Shown: positions 28,158-36,234 of the stretch, in pieces
Position numbering within the stretch: position 1 is the stretch's first letter
How the letters are laid out: each line of letters opens with the position of its first letter
NCBI RefSeq assembly: GCF_024399415.1
Contig: NZ_CP029257.1
Location: 1,325,501 to 1,389,500 of the forward strand
Direction of reading: 5' to 3'
From: Streptococcus oralis
Lineage (GTDB): Bacteria; Bacillota; Bacilli; Lactobacillales; Streptococcaceae
DNA length: 64,000 nt
The notes under the pieces: generated by a model
Databases searched by the model: none
What the model saw: only the letters and a program-made list of their open reading frames with translations
Told to the model about the DNA's origin: nothing
Position numbers and translations under genes: made by a program

Positions 28158-28770
28158 AATTCTCTTCTTGAACTTGATAGCGAAGAATTGTTTTCAATTT
28201 GCTTGGCTCCGTTCGATGAAGATTAGTGAGATAAATTTCTCGGTGTACTTCCGAAGTTCTTTTGAGTTTATGAAGTTGACAAAAATGCTCCATCTCTGCA
28301 AAAGTCTCATTTTCAGTATCAAAAGGTCCTACATGAAGCATAGCAAGGCTTTGGCCTTCTTCTATCATTTCAAAACGAATAGCCTCATAGAGAATATTTG
28401 GCTTCTTGATTTTGACCTCTTCCAAAGCTTTTTCAAATAGTTCTCTCGTAATAAAATCGGGTTGCCCAATCATAATGCTATAAGAAAGCTCACTTTTTAC
28501 CAGTTCTCCCTCCTTCTCCTTTTTCCATACACCTTCTAAAGGAAAGACAGTAAAATCAGTGTAAACCTCATCCAGAGGAGCTTTTTTATACTTCATCTTT
28601 ATCGCATAGGCTAAGGCATATAAGGCCCCTACGCGTTCTGAAAAATCTTCTTGATTTGGATCACCTTTACCATCAATCACGATATAGGATTGACCTAGTA
28701 CCTGCAGGATGCTGGGACTAGCTTTCACTTGATAAAGATCTTTTGCTTCCTTTCTCCATTCGTATTTCAT
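28156..28770 (-). CDS. GyrI-like small-molecule-binding domain protein
   Basis: Cytoplasmic 204-aa protein of the GyrI-like/AraC-effector-binding superfamily. Such stand-alone domains bind hydrophobic or cationic drugs, and some hydrolyse or sequester them. Conserved features are SYIVIDGKGDPNQEDF (about 30-50) and the C-terminal AMLHVGPFDTENETFAEM motif. An in-frame upstream ATG (28818) would overlap the promoter, while AAAGGAGAGG lies before the ATG at 28770. It lies directly downstream of a WYL-domain regulator whose stop codon overlaps an inverted repeat, so the pair looks like a regulator with its ligand-binding target. The ligand is unknown. Confidence 0.85.
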   Translation of the reverse strand: MKYEWRKEAKDLYQVKASPSILQVLGQSYIVIDGKGDPNQEDFSERVGALYALAYAIKMKYKKAPLDEVYTDFTVFPLEGVWKKEKEGELVKSELSYSIMIGQPDFITRELFEKALEEVKIKKPNILYEAIRFEMIEEGQSLAMLHVGPFDTENETFAEMEHFCQLHKLKRTSEVHREIYLTNLHRTEPSKLKTILRYQVQEEN

Positions 28771-28809
28771 TTGGTTCCTCTCCTTTCTATCTCTAGTATA
28801 GCACCAAAA

Positions 28810-28830
28810 CCCTGACATCTTTTGTCAAGG
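28810..28830. promoter_or_regulatory. Inverted repeat TGACA-n5-TGTCA before the GyrI-like gene
   Basis: CCTTGACA-AAAGA-TGTCAGGG (minus strand, one G-T mismatch in the outer arm) overlaps the end of the WYL gene. Fourteen bases further down is the extended -10 box TGCTATACT. It is a plausible operator for the WYL regulator; a direct test is lacking. Confidence 0.5.
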
Positions 28831-29727
28831 TTTGTAAAGTTTTTGGATTTTTTCTACTCTAGAAAGCAATTCCTTCTTCAGATGATTGGGGGCGAGTATT
28901 TCCACCCCATCTAGATAAGACAGGAGGTAAGTATACAGACTTTCATGCTCTGGTAGGACTGTCTTGACATAATAACACCCATCTTTCCCCAAGCTAATCT
29001 CATCTTCTGAAAAATCTTCATAAACCCGGAAAGCAAGCTTGGGACTAAACTTCAAGGAAACTTCGATTTGATGTGCCACTTGATCTGAACCATCAACCCA
29101 ATCCTCCACATTTTTCTGCTTCACAGTTTCAGTTGTTAGGTGATAATTCCTAATTCTAGACAATTTGAAAAAACGCCACTCTTCCTTCAAACAACAGTAG
29201 GCATGAAGGTACCAATCTCTCTTTTTAAATACGAGTTTAAAGGGTTCGACTGTACGAATCGTTTTCTGACCACCCCCACCTAGATAAGTAATCACCAGTT
29301 GCCTTTTCTCTAGAATAGCATGTTTGATGTTATCAAATAATTCTTTTTGACCTTCTCGCTTCCTCCAGTCAGTTAAGTCTACTTCTATCCAAGGGCTAGT
29401 AGAAACTTGAAAAATAGATTCCAACTTTTCAAGTAACAGGTCTTGCCTTTCATCGGTCAGGGCTTGAATCCCTTGCAAAGCTGACAGAAGTTCTAATTTT
29501 TCATCCTCCGATACGAGAGTACGATCCAGAACAAAGTCCTTCATTAAAAAGATTCCGCCCGCCTTCCCAGGAACTGAATAAAGGGGAATCCCTGCCATAC
29601 TCAACCGCTCAATATCACGATAAATCGTTCGTACAGATACTTCAAATAATCGGGCTAATTCAGGAGCCGTTGTACTGCCTTTTTCTAAAAGTAGATATAG
29701 GATACGAAATAGTCTTGATTCTGCCAT
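28825..29727 (-). CDS. YafY-type transcriptional regulator with HTH_11 and WYL domains
   Basis: 300-aa DNA-binding protein. Residues 1-60 are a winged HTH of the DeoR/HTH_11 type (TTAPELARLFEVSVRTIYRDIERL). Residues about 140-215 are the WYL ligand-sensing domain (VEPFKLVFKKRDWYLHAYC, with the W-Y-L triad), followed by a WCX-like C-terminal extension. Such regulators sense oligonucleotides or small ligands. Its own promoter carries TGGTATAAT. It is followed at 54 bp by the GyrI-like gene, with an inverted repeat between, arguing for a two-gene ligand-response unit. Confidence 0.9.
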   Translation of the reverse strand: MAESRLFRILYLLLEKGSTTAPELARLFEVSVRTIYRDIERLSMAGIPLYSVPGKAGGIFLMKDFVLDRTLVSEDEKLELLSALQGIQALTDERQDLLLEKLESIFQVSTSPWIEVDLTDWRKREGQKELFDNIKHAILEKRQLVITYLGGGGQKTIRTVEPFKLVFKKRDWYLHAYCCLKEEWRFFKLSRIRNYHLTTETVKQKNVEDWVDGSDQVAHQIEVSLKFSPKLAFRVYEDFSEDEISLGKDGCYYVKTVLPEHESLYTYLLSYLDGVEILAPNHLKKELLSRVEKIQKLYKP

Positions 29728-29744
29728 AAAATCACCTCTCTTTT

Positions 29745-29753
29745 ATTATACCA
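29745..29753 (-). promoter_or_regulatory. Extended -10 promoter of the WYL regulator (TGGTATAAT)
   Basis: TGGTATAAT on the minus strand, 17 nt before the start codon. No strong -35. Confidence 0.7.
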
Positions 29754-29850
29754 GTTATAGTGCTAGGTCTGGAAAGTTTAACGAGACAAGGATTGACCAA
29801 GACAAAGTAGCTTTTTCTGCACCTTTTTTTACTAAAATAAATGTAAAACC

Positions 29851-29879
29851 TTGACAGCTTGCCCCTCGTCCATTATGAT
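29851..29879 (+). promoter_or_regulatory. Promoter of the 30-kb Nudix gene
   Basis: TTGACA (29851-29856), a 17-bp spacer and TATGAT (29874-29879). It lies inside the longest reading frame of the Nudix gene and so rules out the upstream start. Confidence 0.85.
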
Positions 29880-29913
29880 AATAATAAAGATACTAGATAA
29901 TGAGGAAAATGCA

Positions 29914-30366
29914 ATGGCAAACCCAACTTTTGGTGAAAAAAGAGAGAATGTGGCCTACCAGCCCCGCTATGGTGTGTACGCAGTTATTCCTGATGCGGAG
30001 AAAAAACAAATTGTCCTAGTCCAAGCTCCCAATGGGGCTTGGTTCTTGCCAGGTGGAGAGATTGAAGCAGACGAAGATCATCAAGAAGCACTGAAGAGAG
30101 AACTAATCGAAGAACTTGGCTTTACAGCTGAGATTGGAACCTATTATGGGCAAGCTGATGAGTATTTCTACTCTCGCCACCGTGATACCTACTACTACAA
30201 TCCAGCTTATCTCTATGAAGCTACTTCTTTCCAAAAAGTACAAAAACCATTGGAAGATTTTAATCATATTGCTTGGTTCCCTATTGATGAAGCAATTGAA
30301 AAACTCAAACGTGGTAGCCATAAATGGGGAATAGAAGCTTGGAAAATCCAGCATGGAATTGGCTAA
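29914..30366 (+). CDS. Nudix hydrolase
   Basis: Cytoplasmic 150-aa pyrophosphohydrolase acting on a nucleoside diphosphate linked to some moiety X; the substrate is not predictable. The Nudix box is perfect: G-x5-E-x7-REUxEExGU spanning GGEIEADEDHQEALK and RELIEELGF (about residues 49-71). The start is set by GAGG 8 nt before the ATG at 29914; the reading frame opens 63 nt earlier, but that start coincides with the -35 box. It is followed by the DUF1827 gene, which has its own promoter. Confidence 0.9.
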   Translation: MANPTFGEKRENVAYQPRYGVYAVIPDAEKKQIVLVQAPNGAWFLPGGEIEADEDHQEALKRELIEELGFTAEIGTYYGQADEYFYSRHRDTYYYNPAYLYEATSFQKVQKPLEDFNHIAWFPIDEAIEKLKRGSHKWGIEAWKIQHGIG

Positions 30367-30389
30367 AATACACGATTTTATCCAAAAAG

Positions 30390-30398
30390 TGCTATAAT
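30390..30398 (+). promoter_or_regulatory. Extended -10 promoter of the DUF1827 gene (TGCTATAAT)
   Basis: TGCTATAAT at 30390-30398, 26 nt before the start codon, with GGAGG at 30413-30417. Confidence 0.75.
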
Positions 30399-30424
30399 AG
30401 AGTTAGAAAATCGGAGGAACTGTT

Positions 30425-30724
30425 ATGAAGCTTATCAATACGACAAACTCACACTCGCAACTTGTAAAAAGCCAATTAGAAAGCACAGACGCAACTCTTG
30501 TCGAGGTCTATTCTGCTGGAAACACAGATGTAGTTTTCACACAAGCCCCGCTTCACTATGAAATCCTCATTTCCAACAAACACCGTGCTATTCGTGAACC
30601 TGAAATCGAAACCATCCAAGACTTCTTCTTGAAACGTAAAATCGATAAAGGAAGCATTGATGAAGCCAATATCAAGACGCTTTATTCAGATAAATTGATT
30701 GAGATTTCAATCCCTGTAAAATAA
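30425..30724 (+). CDS. DUF1827 family protein
   Basis: A 99-aa cytoplasmic protein of DUF1827, a family confined largely to Lactobacillales, with no established function. Complete: MKLINTTNSHSQLV at the start, DKLIEISIPVK at the end. Well-placed GGAGG, own extended -10 promoter and own terminator make it monocistronic. Nothing in its composition indicates a membrane or secreted location. Confidence 0.85.
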   Translation: MKLINTTNSHSQLVKSQLESTDATLVEVYSAGNTDVVFTQAPLHYEILISNKHRAIREPEIETIQDFFLKRKIDKGSIDEANIKTLYSDKLIEISIPVK

Positions 30725-30753
30725 GAAAACCAGCCAAAAGCTGGTTTTCTTTT
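30723..30753 (+). terminator. Terminator of the DUF1827 gene
   Basis: AGAAAACCAGC-CAAAA-GCTGGTTTTCT followed by TTTT. Confidence 0.92.
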
Positions 30754-30757
30754 GCAA

Positions 30758-30790
30758 AAAAGATTGGTAGTGCACAGCTACCAATCTTTT
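30758..30790 (-). terminator. Terminator of metK
   Basis: AAAAGATTGGTAG-n7-CTACCAATCTTTT, 13-bp perfect stem; the A-run on the plus strand gives a U-tract on the minus transcript. Confidence 0.9.
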
Positions 30791-30794
30791 AGTT

Positions 30795-31985
30795 TTATTT
30801 CACAGCTTCTTTTAATGCATCTACCTTATCCAAACGTTCCCATGGAAGGTCAATATCTGTACGTCCCATGTGTCCATATGCCGCTGTTTGACGGTAAATT
30901 GGACGTTTGAGGTCCAACATTTGGATAATTCCTGCTGGGCGAAGGTCAAAGATTTGACGAGCCGCTTTCTCAAGTTTGCTTTCAGCTACTGTTCCTGTAC
31001 CAAAAGTATCGATACGAACAGAAACAGGCTGCGCCACCCCGATAGCATAGGCCAATTGCACTTCTGCCTTCTTAGCCAAACCTGCTGCAACGATATTCTT
31101 GGCAATGTAGCGAGCTGCATAAGAGGCTGAACGGTCCACTTTCGTCGCATCCTTACCAGAGAAGGCACCACCACCATGGCGAGAGTAGCCACCATAGGTA
31201 TCTACGATAATCTTACGACCAGTCAAACCTGAGTCCCCTTGAGGTCCACCGATTACAAAGCGACCAGTTGGATTGATGAAGAATTTGGTTTGCTCATCCA
31301 AGTAAGAAGCTGGAATAACTTCCTTGATAACTTTGCTAATCACATCATTGTGAATTTGTTCATTGCTAACTTCTGGGTCGTGCTGAGTTGAAATAACGAC
31401 TGTATCCACACGTACTGGACGATCATTTTCATCATACTCAACCGTAACTTGTGATTTAGCATCTGGACGAAGATAGCTGATTTCACCAGACTTACGAAGT
31501 TCTGCCAAACGACGAACCAACTTATGACTGAGTGAGATTGGCAATGGCATGAGTTCTTCTGTCTCATCCACTGCAAACCCAAACATGAGACCTTGGTCTC
31601 CAGCACCAATCAAGTCCAGTGGATCTTGATCTGCATTTCCACGAACTTCCAAGGCTTCGTTAACTCCTTGGGCGATATCTGGTGACTGCTCAACAAGTGA
31701 CGGATGAACTCCCACCGTCTCCGCAGAAAAACCATACTCTGTATTGGTATAACCAATCTCTGCAATGGTATCACGAACCACTCGGTTAATATCTACATAA
31801 GCATGTGTAGAAATTTCACCAAAAACATGGACCGAACCTGTGTATACAGCTGTCTCGGCAGCAACGTGCGCATCTGGATCCTTTGCTAAAATAGCATCCA
31901 AAATCGCATCTGAAATTTGGTCTGCAATCTTATCCGGATGCCCCTCAGATACAGATTCAGACGTGAATAATTTACGTTCTGACAT
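30795..31985 (-). CDS. metK: MetK, S-adenosylmethionine synthetase
   Basis: Makes S-adenosylmethionine from ATP and methionine; cytoplasmic tetramer. 396 aa, full length. Motifs: [17 protein letters not shown] at the N-terminus (ATP binding), [12 protein letters not shown] (about 118-129) and the P-loop-like [17 protein letters not shown] (about 265-281). Expression should be controlled translationally by the SMK-box riboswitch in its 5' leader, whose helix sequesters the GGGGGGA ribosome-binding site when SAM is abundant. Single-gene transcript. Confidence 0.98.
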   Translation of the reverse strand: MSERKLFTSESVSEGHPDKIADQISDAILDAILAKDPDAHVAAETAVYTGSVHVFGEISTHAYVDINRVVRDTIAEIGYTNTEYGFSAETVGVHPSLVEQSPDIAQGVNEALEVRGNADQDPLDLIGAGDQGLMFGFAVDETEELMPLPISLSHKLVRRLAELRKSGEISYLRPDAKSQVTVEYDENDRPVRVDTVVISTQHDPEVSNEQIHNDVISKVIKEVIPASYLDEQTKFFINPTGRFVIGGPQGDSGLTGRKIIVDTYGGYSRHGGGAFSGKDATKVDRSASYAARYIAKNIVAAGLAKKAEVQLAYAIGVAQPVSVRIDTFGTGTVAESKLEKAARQIFDLRPAGIIQMLDLKRPIYRQTAAYGHMGRTDIDLPWERLDKVDALKEAVK

Positions 31986-31989
31986 AAAA

Positions 31990-32070
31990 ATGTCCCCCCT
32001 TAAAAAATATTGTTATAGAGTTACAAAGTACTGATAGAAAATTCTACCATCTTATCGGGACTATATAACC
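31990..32070 (-). promoter_or_regulatory. SMK-box (SAM-III) riboswitch in the metK leader
   Basis: Minus-strand leader: GTTATATAG (32069-32061) pairs with CTCTATAAC (32020-32012) to form the basal helix. GTCCC (32061-32057) is complementary to the GGGAC of the ribosome-binding site GGGGGGAC (31999-31992). A small hairpin GGTAGAA/TTCTATC lies between them. This is the known SMK architecture, in which SAM stabilises SD/anti-SD pairing, and it is established for metK in Enterococcus, Streptococcus and Lactococcus. Confidence 0.87.
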
Positions 32071-32075
32071 TTATC

Positions 32076-32084
32076 ATTATACCA
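32076..32084 (-). promoter_or_regulatory. Extended -10 promoter of metK (TGGTATAAT)
   Basis: TGGTATAAT on the minus strand, with the predicted transcript starting right at the riboswitch 5' helix. Confidence 0.75.
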
Positions 32085-32120
32085 CTTTTTACTTTTTTTT
32101 GCAGTATTTTCTCGAAATCG

Positions 32121-32145
32121 AAAAAAGAACCTTACGGCTCTTTTC
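32121..32145 (-). terminator. Terminator downstream of the vWA wall-protein gene
   Basis: AAAAGAGCC-GTAA-GGTTCTTTT plus TT on the minus strand, 127 nt after the stop codon and before the metK promoter. Confidence 0.75.
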
Positions 32146-32271
32146 TCATCATAAAAATTCGGCTTGTACTCCATAATACAGAAGATTATACCTATGCTAA
32201 TCTGCATACTTTGTTTACAAACTACCTATTTTTTTATCACAATGTTCTTACAAACAATCTTCCAGTTAGGC

Positions 32272-33651
32272 TTACTGTTCCTTAGACTTTCTATTGCTTA
32301 CAGTTAAGCCAAGTCCAGCCATTAGGAGGCCAAGTCCTACAATACCATAGTTCGCTGTATCATTACTTCCTGTATCAGGGAGTTTCGCCACTTCTTTTTT
32401 ATAAGCTGTAGCTACTGGAACTGTGGTAGTTGGAGTCGCACTTCCTGTCTGAGCAACAGGTAGTGTTGTACGACGTTCTAGGTAAAATTGGTAATTATCT
32501 TTCGTTACCTTGTAATTGTGTCCTTCAGTCACAGTTTCAACAATCCATGTAGTTGCATCCTTAGTTAAAGAATCAGCCAAGTTACGATTAATATTCATTA
32601 ATCGACCTTCAGATACAAAATCTTTATAGCTAATATCGGTCCCTGTCGAAGTTGCAACAATTCTTTCGATTTTTGCGGCTTTCAAAGACGCAAGAGTATT
32701 CGCCATCGTTGGAATTGAAGGATCCTCCTTCATTGGAGCATCTGTCAACAATACGACAAACTTTTTATTTTTAGGTGACTTAGACCAGTCGTAGGTTGAA
32801 ACAATTTGTGTAAGAGTAGGTGTAGATGTTTCAGGGAAGTCTCCACCATGTGCAAGCTTAATGCCTGCTAAGGCTTTTTCAAGCTCAGCTGGGTCAGAGG
32901 TAAAATAAGATTCATTAAATTTTGTTAAAATTGTACCCTCATCTGCTAATCCACCTATACGTCCATATACTTCATCACTAAAGGTAGCTAATCCAAAACG
33001 TGCTGCTACTCCATCTTTAGCAAGATTTCTTGCAAACTCATTGATATTGTTACGGACAGTGTCAATAGTTCGAGACATAGATGCTGAACGGTCAACAACA
33101 AAAACGATATCGGCAGAGTTAGATTTTGAAATCGTTCTTGTCGCTTTCTTGATTTCGACTGTAGTTGTTTTATCAACACGTTCATATTGGGTATAAGAAT
33201 TTCCATCTTCATCTTTCCCACTCACTGTACTCTCAGTTGTTTCAGTCTTTGGAGCAGGAAGTTCTTCACTTTTTACAGGTGCCACTTCTGTCTTTGTGAC
33301 TTCGACTGTTGCAGTTTCTTCATGAATCTTTTGATCACCTTCTTGGCGTTCTTTCACGTCAATAGGTGAAACCTTCTTAGAAACATCAACAAGTTCTCCA
33401 GGTTTTGCATCTGATTGGTTAACGACTGGTTTCGCCTCATCAGCTTTAATTTCTGCTACAGCAGCTTCGACTGCCGATTTATTTGCTTCGGTTTTCTTTA
33501 CTGTTTCAGCTGAAGTAGATGCCGGTTGTGTTGTTTCATCTGCAGACACTTGTCCGACCTGAGCAAAAGCAAACAAAATTGCTACAGAAGCCAACCCAAC
33601 TTTCATTTTACGGAATGAAAAACGTTGTTGTTTCATAAATGATTTATCCAT
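32272..33651 (-). CDS. LPXTG wall-anchored von Willebrand factor A domain protein
   Basis: Predicted surface protein of 459 aa, probably a host-protein or matrix adhesin. A YSIRK-like signal (FSFRKMKVGLASVAIL, cleavage after VSA near residue 37) is followed by a Glu/Lys/Thr-rich stalk and a vWA domain from about residue 178. Its metal-ion-dependent adhesion site DRSAS (Asp187, Ser189, Ser191) and the later Thr/Asp positions (LLTDAPMKED) are present. Then come a short Thr/Pro-rich linker, LPDTG, a membrane helix and a basic tail. AAGGGGA lies 5 nt before the ATG. The gene sits alone between metK and cshB with its own terminator. Compared with the pilus-tip vWA adhesins it is short and lacks CnaB domains. 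Confidence 0.88.
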   Translation of the reverse strand: MDKSFMKQQRFSFRKMKVGLASVAILFAFAQVGQVSADETTQPASTSAETVKKTEANKSAVEAAVAEIKADEAKPVVNQSDAKPGELVDVSKKVSPIDVKERQEGDQKIHEETATVEVTKTEVAPVKSEELPAPKTETTESTVSGKDEDGNSYTQYERVDKTTTVEIKKATRTISKSNSADIVFVVDRSASMSRTIDTVRNNINEFARNLAKDGVAARFGLATFSDEVYGRIGGLADEGTILTKFNESYFTSDPAELEKALAGIKLAHGGDFPETSTPTLTQIVSTYDWSKSPKNKKFVVLLTDAPMKEDPSIPTMANTLASLKAAKIERIVATSTGTDISYKDFVSEGRLMNINRNLADSLTKDATTWIVETVTEGHNYKVTKDNYQFYLERRTTLPVAQTGSATPTTTVPVATAYKKEVAKLPDTGSNDTANYGIVGLGLLMAGLGLTVSNRKSKEQ

Positions 33652-33856
33652 AGAAGTCCCCTTTTCTTTTCACGGATCAAATGATATAATCCGATTGTTT
33701 TATAGTATGATAACACAATTTTGTATAGTTTTCAATTTTTTTCCTTACGATTTCAATAAAATATTGCTCTAAAGAATGTTTTAAAGCAATTACTGTTTTA
33801 TAAATCAAATTATTTAAAATATATAATTATTATCTCCTTTGAATATTTCCGGAAAT

Positions 33857-33892
33857 AAAAACTCAGTAGAATCAGGTGATTCTACTGAGTTC
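33857..33892 (-). terminator. Terminator of the DEAD-box helicase gene
   Basis: A 15-bp stem (AACTCAGTAGAATCA and complement, 2-nt loop) starts right at the stop codon and is followed by TTTTTA. Confidence 0.92.
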
Positions 33893-35236
33893 TTAAAATG
33901 TTTGGCGTTTGGCTTTTCGCTCTGCACGGCCACGTGCACGATTTTCAGCACGCTTGGTTTTGCGACGTTTTTCATCCACCGCCCATTGAATCTTCTTCTT
34001 ATAGCCTGGTTTGACTTTTTTCTTTTTCTTTTTGACCAAGCCAATCATTTCGATATCAAGCTTATCCTGCTTCTTTTCACGATTGGCACGACGATCACGG
34101 TCATAGGTATCTTGAAACTCTCCGTCTTTGACCATCTTAGGAGTAAACTTGATTCCTAATTTCTCCAACTCACGGATATCCGAGTCATCACTAGGCTGGT
34201 AAAGGGTAATCGCTGTACCAGGCAGTCCGTTGCGTCCAGTACGTCCAACACGGTGAACAAAGAAAGACAAGTCTTGCGGAATGGCATCATTGATAACATG
34301 GCTGACCCCTTCAATGTCAATTCCACGCGCTGCCAAGTCTGTTGCAACAATGTACTCAAAATCCAGATTTTTCACCTGATTCATGATCCGTTTGCGTTCA
34401 CGAGGAGCAATATCTCCATGAATCTTTGCCACCTTCAAGCCTTGAGCAGTCAAGTAAGAATGCAATTCATCAGCACGCGTTTTTGTGTTAACAAAAATCA
34501 TAGCTAAATAAGGCTGCATCAACTGAGTCAGTTGGTAAATCTGAGCATTCTTATCACGGCCCTTGGTCGAAATCAACCAGTTATCAATGGTATCTGAGAT
34601 GACTGTCTTAGTCTTAATTTTTTCCATGACAGGATTTGACAAGTATTTCTTCAAGAACGGTTGCAATTTTTGTGGAATAGTTGCTGAAAAGACCATGAAT
34701 TGCAAGTCTTTTGGAAGGCTTCCTGCAATCTTATCAACGGTTTCCAAGAATCCCATATCCAAGGTCATATCGGCTTCATCAATTACAAAGGTCTTGGCCT
34801 TGTGAATAGCCAAATCACCAGATTTGACCAAGTCATAGATACGACCTGGCGTTCCGATAACGATATGAGGCTGGTTGCTGGCAAGTTTTTCAATCTGACG
34901 CGCCTTATCCGTACCACCCACATAATTCACCACACGAACTTCGACATCTGAGTGAGCTGCAATCTGACGAGCTGCTTGGTAGATTTGAGTGGCCAACTCA
35001 CGACTTGGTGCAGTAATGACCGCTTGCACACTATCGCTAGTTTCATCTAATTGTTGGAAAATTGGTAATAAGAAAGTATGAGTCTTTCCTGAACCTGTTT
35101 TCGACTCGCCCACCAAGTCACGACCTGCCAGTACAATAGGGATTAATTTTTCTTGCACCTCTGTAGGAGTTGCAAATTTCAACTCCTCCAAGGCTTCTAC
35201 TATATAATTTTTAAATTGAAATTTCTTAAATGACAT
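33893..35236 (-). CDS. cshB: DEAD-box RNA helicase (CshB-like)
   Basis: ATP-dependent RNA helicase for RNA decay, ribosome assembly or cold adaptation; cytoplasmic. 447 aa. The motif series is complete: Q motif with FATPTEVQ, motif I GESKTGSGKT, Ia APSRELA, Ib TPGR, II DEAD (VIDEADMTLD), III SAT, IV MIFVNTK, V ATDLAARGID, VI HRVGRTGRNG. The C-terminal 60 residues are strongly basic (KKKKKKVKPGYKKK), an RNA-binding tail. CshB is preferred over CshA because of the short basic tail, but this is judged by eye. Monocistronic with TGGTATAAT promoter box. Confidence 0.9.
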   Translation of the reverse strand: MSFKKFQFKNYIVEALEELKFATPTEVQEKLIPIVLAGRDLVGESKTGSGKTHTFLLPIFQQLDETSDSVQAVITAPSRELATQIYQAARQIAAHSDVEVRVVNYVGGTDKARQIEKLASNQPHIVIGTPGRIYDLVKSGDLAIHKAKTFVIDEADMTLDMGFLETVDKIAGSLPKDLQFMVFSATIPQKLQPFLKKYLSNPVMEKIKTKTVISDTIDNWLISTKGRDKNAQIYQLTQLMQPYLAMIFVNTKTRADELHSYLTAQGLKVAKIHGDIAPRERKRIMNQVKNLDFEYIVATDLAARGIDIEGVSHVINDAIPQDLSFFVHRVGRTGRNGLPGTAITLYQPSDDSDIRELEKLGIKFTPKMVKDGEFQDTYDRDRRANREKKQDKLDIEMIGLVKKKKKKVKPGYKKKIQWAVDEKRRKTKRAENRARGRAERKAKRQTF

Positions 35237-35260
35237 ACTATCCTCGATTCTATCCTTTCA

Positions 35261-35269
35261 ATTATACCA
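35261..35269 (-). promoter_or_regulatory. Extended -10 promoter of cshB (TGGTATAAT)
   Basis: TGGTATAAT on the minus strand, 24 nt upstream of the start codon. Confidence 0.7.
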
Positions 35270-35331
35270 CATTTTGTCCTATTGCAGTAGTCCCATTTGA
35301 GTCTCAGTCCTGTAGTAAAGATCCAAGTAAC

Positions 35332-35362
35332 TTAAAAGGTTGGAACCTCTGATTCCAACCTC
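35332..35362 (-). terminator. Terminator of the endonuclease/exonuclease/phosphatase gene
   Basis: AGGTTGGAA-TCAGAGG-TTCCAACCT followed by TTT on the minus strand. Confidence 0.85.
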
Positions 35363-35367
35363 TTTCA

Positions 35368-36183
35368 TTATTTCCAGGTCAATACAGCATTCAAACCATA
35401 ATGATCACTGACTTGTGGACTATTCTGCCCATCAAAAACTACTTGTAAACTCTCTACTTCTAACTCTTTGGTCGTAAAGACGTAGTCGATTCGTAGTGGT
35501 TCAGTATTGCCTTTCCAACCATCAATTTCTGGTGGTACTGTATAGCTACCACTTCTTTCTTTTGCAACTTCAAACGCGTCTTGTAATCCTAATGGGCTAG
35601 CTAAAATCGCTTGATAGCCTTCCTGACCAGCTGGATTATTAAAATCACCCGCTAAAATTAGAGGTTTCTTCAACTCTTTTAGTACAGCCTCAAATCGTGC
35701 CCATTCTTCTTGGAAACCTTTATCCCACCAAGAGAGATGAACACTTGCAAGAGCAAGTTCCTTGCCTTCAACCTCTGTCTCAGCCAAGGCAACACGGCGA
35801 GTATGATAGTCTGTTGGATCATCTACATCCGAAACTAAAATTTCTCTGGCTTTAATCGGTGTCTTAGATAAGATAGCTACTCCTTCATGGTAGCGGTCAT
35901 AGCCAATATGATTGTAAGCCCAAGTCCAGTAGTAGTTTTTCCCTTTCTCAGACAATTTTTCAACCAAAAGTCTAACATAGTGATCCTGATGAATGGGTTC
36001 TGCTGATGGTAAAGCTTGATAGTGATTGTTAACCTCTACCTCCGGCGAAGTCATTTCTTGATTAATTTCTTGAAAACAAATCAAATCATAATCTTTGTCA
36101 AGAATATCTTGGAGCAAGATTTGGAATTTTTCCTCTGCTTCCTTCTCCATCCAACTGTGGGTATTGAGTGTTAGAAATTTCAT
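35368..36183 (-). CDS. Endonuclease/exonuclease/phosphatase family protein
   Basis: 271-aa metal-dependent phosphodiesterase or nuclease of the exonuclease III/DNase I/sphingomyelinase fold. Visible catalytic motifs: LTLNTHSW (Asn metal site), DLICFQEIN (metal-binding Glu), HLSWWD, the catalytic Asp/Asn in LAGDFNNPAG, LRIDYVF, and terminal VSDHYGL (catalytic His). No signal peptide, so it is probably intracellular. The substrate (DNA, phospholipid or other) cannot be assigned. AGGAG lies 6 nt before the ATG. It lies just downstream of the glucose-family PTS gene, separated by a hairpin. Confidence 0.88.
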   Translation of the reverse strand: MKFLTLNTHSWMEKEAEEKFQILLQDILDKDYDLICFQEINQEMTSPEVEVNNHYQALPSAEPIHQDHYVRLLVEKLSEKGKNYYWTWAYNHIGYDRYHEGVAILSKTPIKAREILVSDVDDPTDYHTRRVALAETEVEGKELALASVHLSWWDKGFQEEWARFEAVLKELKKPLILAGDFNNPAGQEGYQAILASPLGLQDAFEVAKERSGSYTVPPEIDGWKGNTEPLRIDYVFTTKELEVESLQVVFDGQNSPQVSDHYGLNAVLTWK

Positions 36184-36206
36184 GCATTTCTCCTAAAACA
36201 AGAGGT

Positions 36207-36231
36207 TGGAAAACAGCTTCCAACCCCAAGT
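36207..36231 (-). terminator. Hairpin after the PTS gene, probable terminator
   Basis: GGTTGGAA-GCTGTT-TTCCAACC with CTCTTGTTTT after it on the minus strand. The arms are identical to those of the next terminator at 35332-35362. Confidence 0.65.
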
Positions 36232-36234
36232 ATA

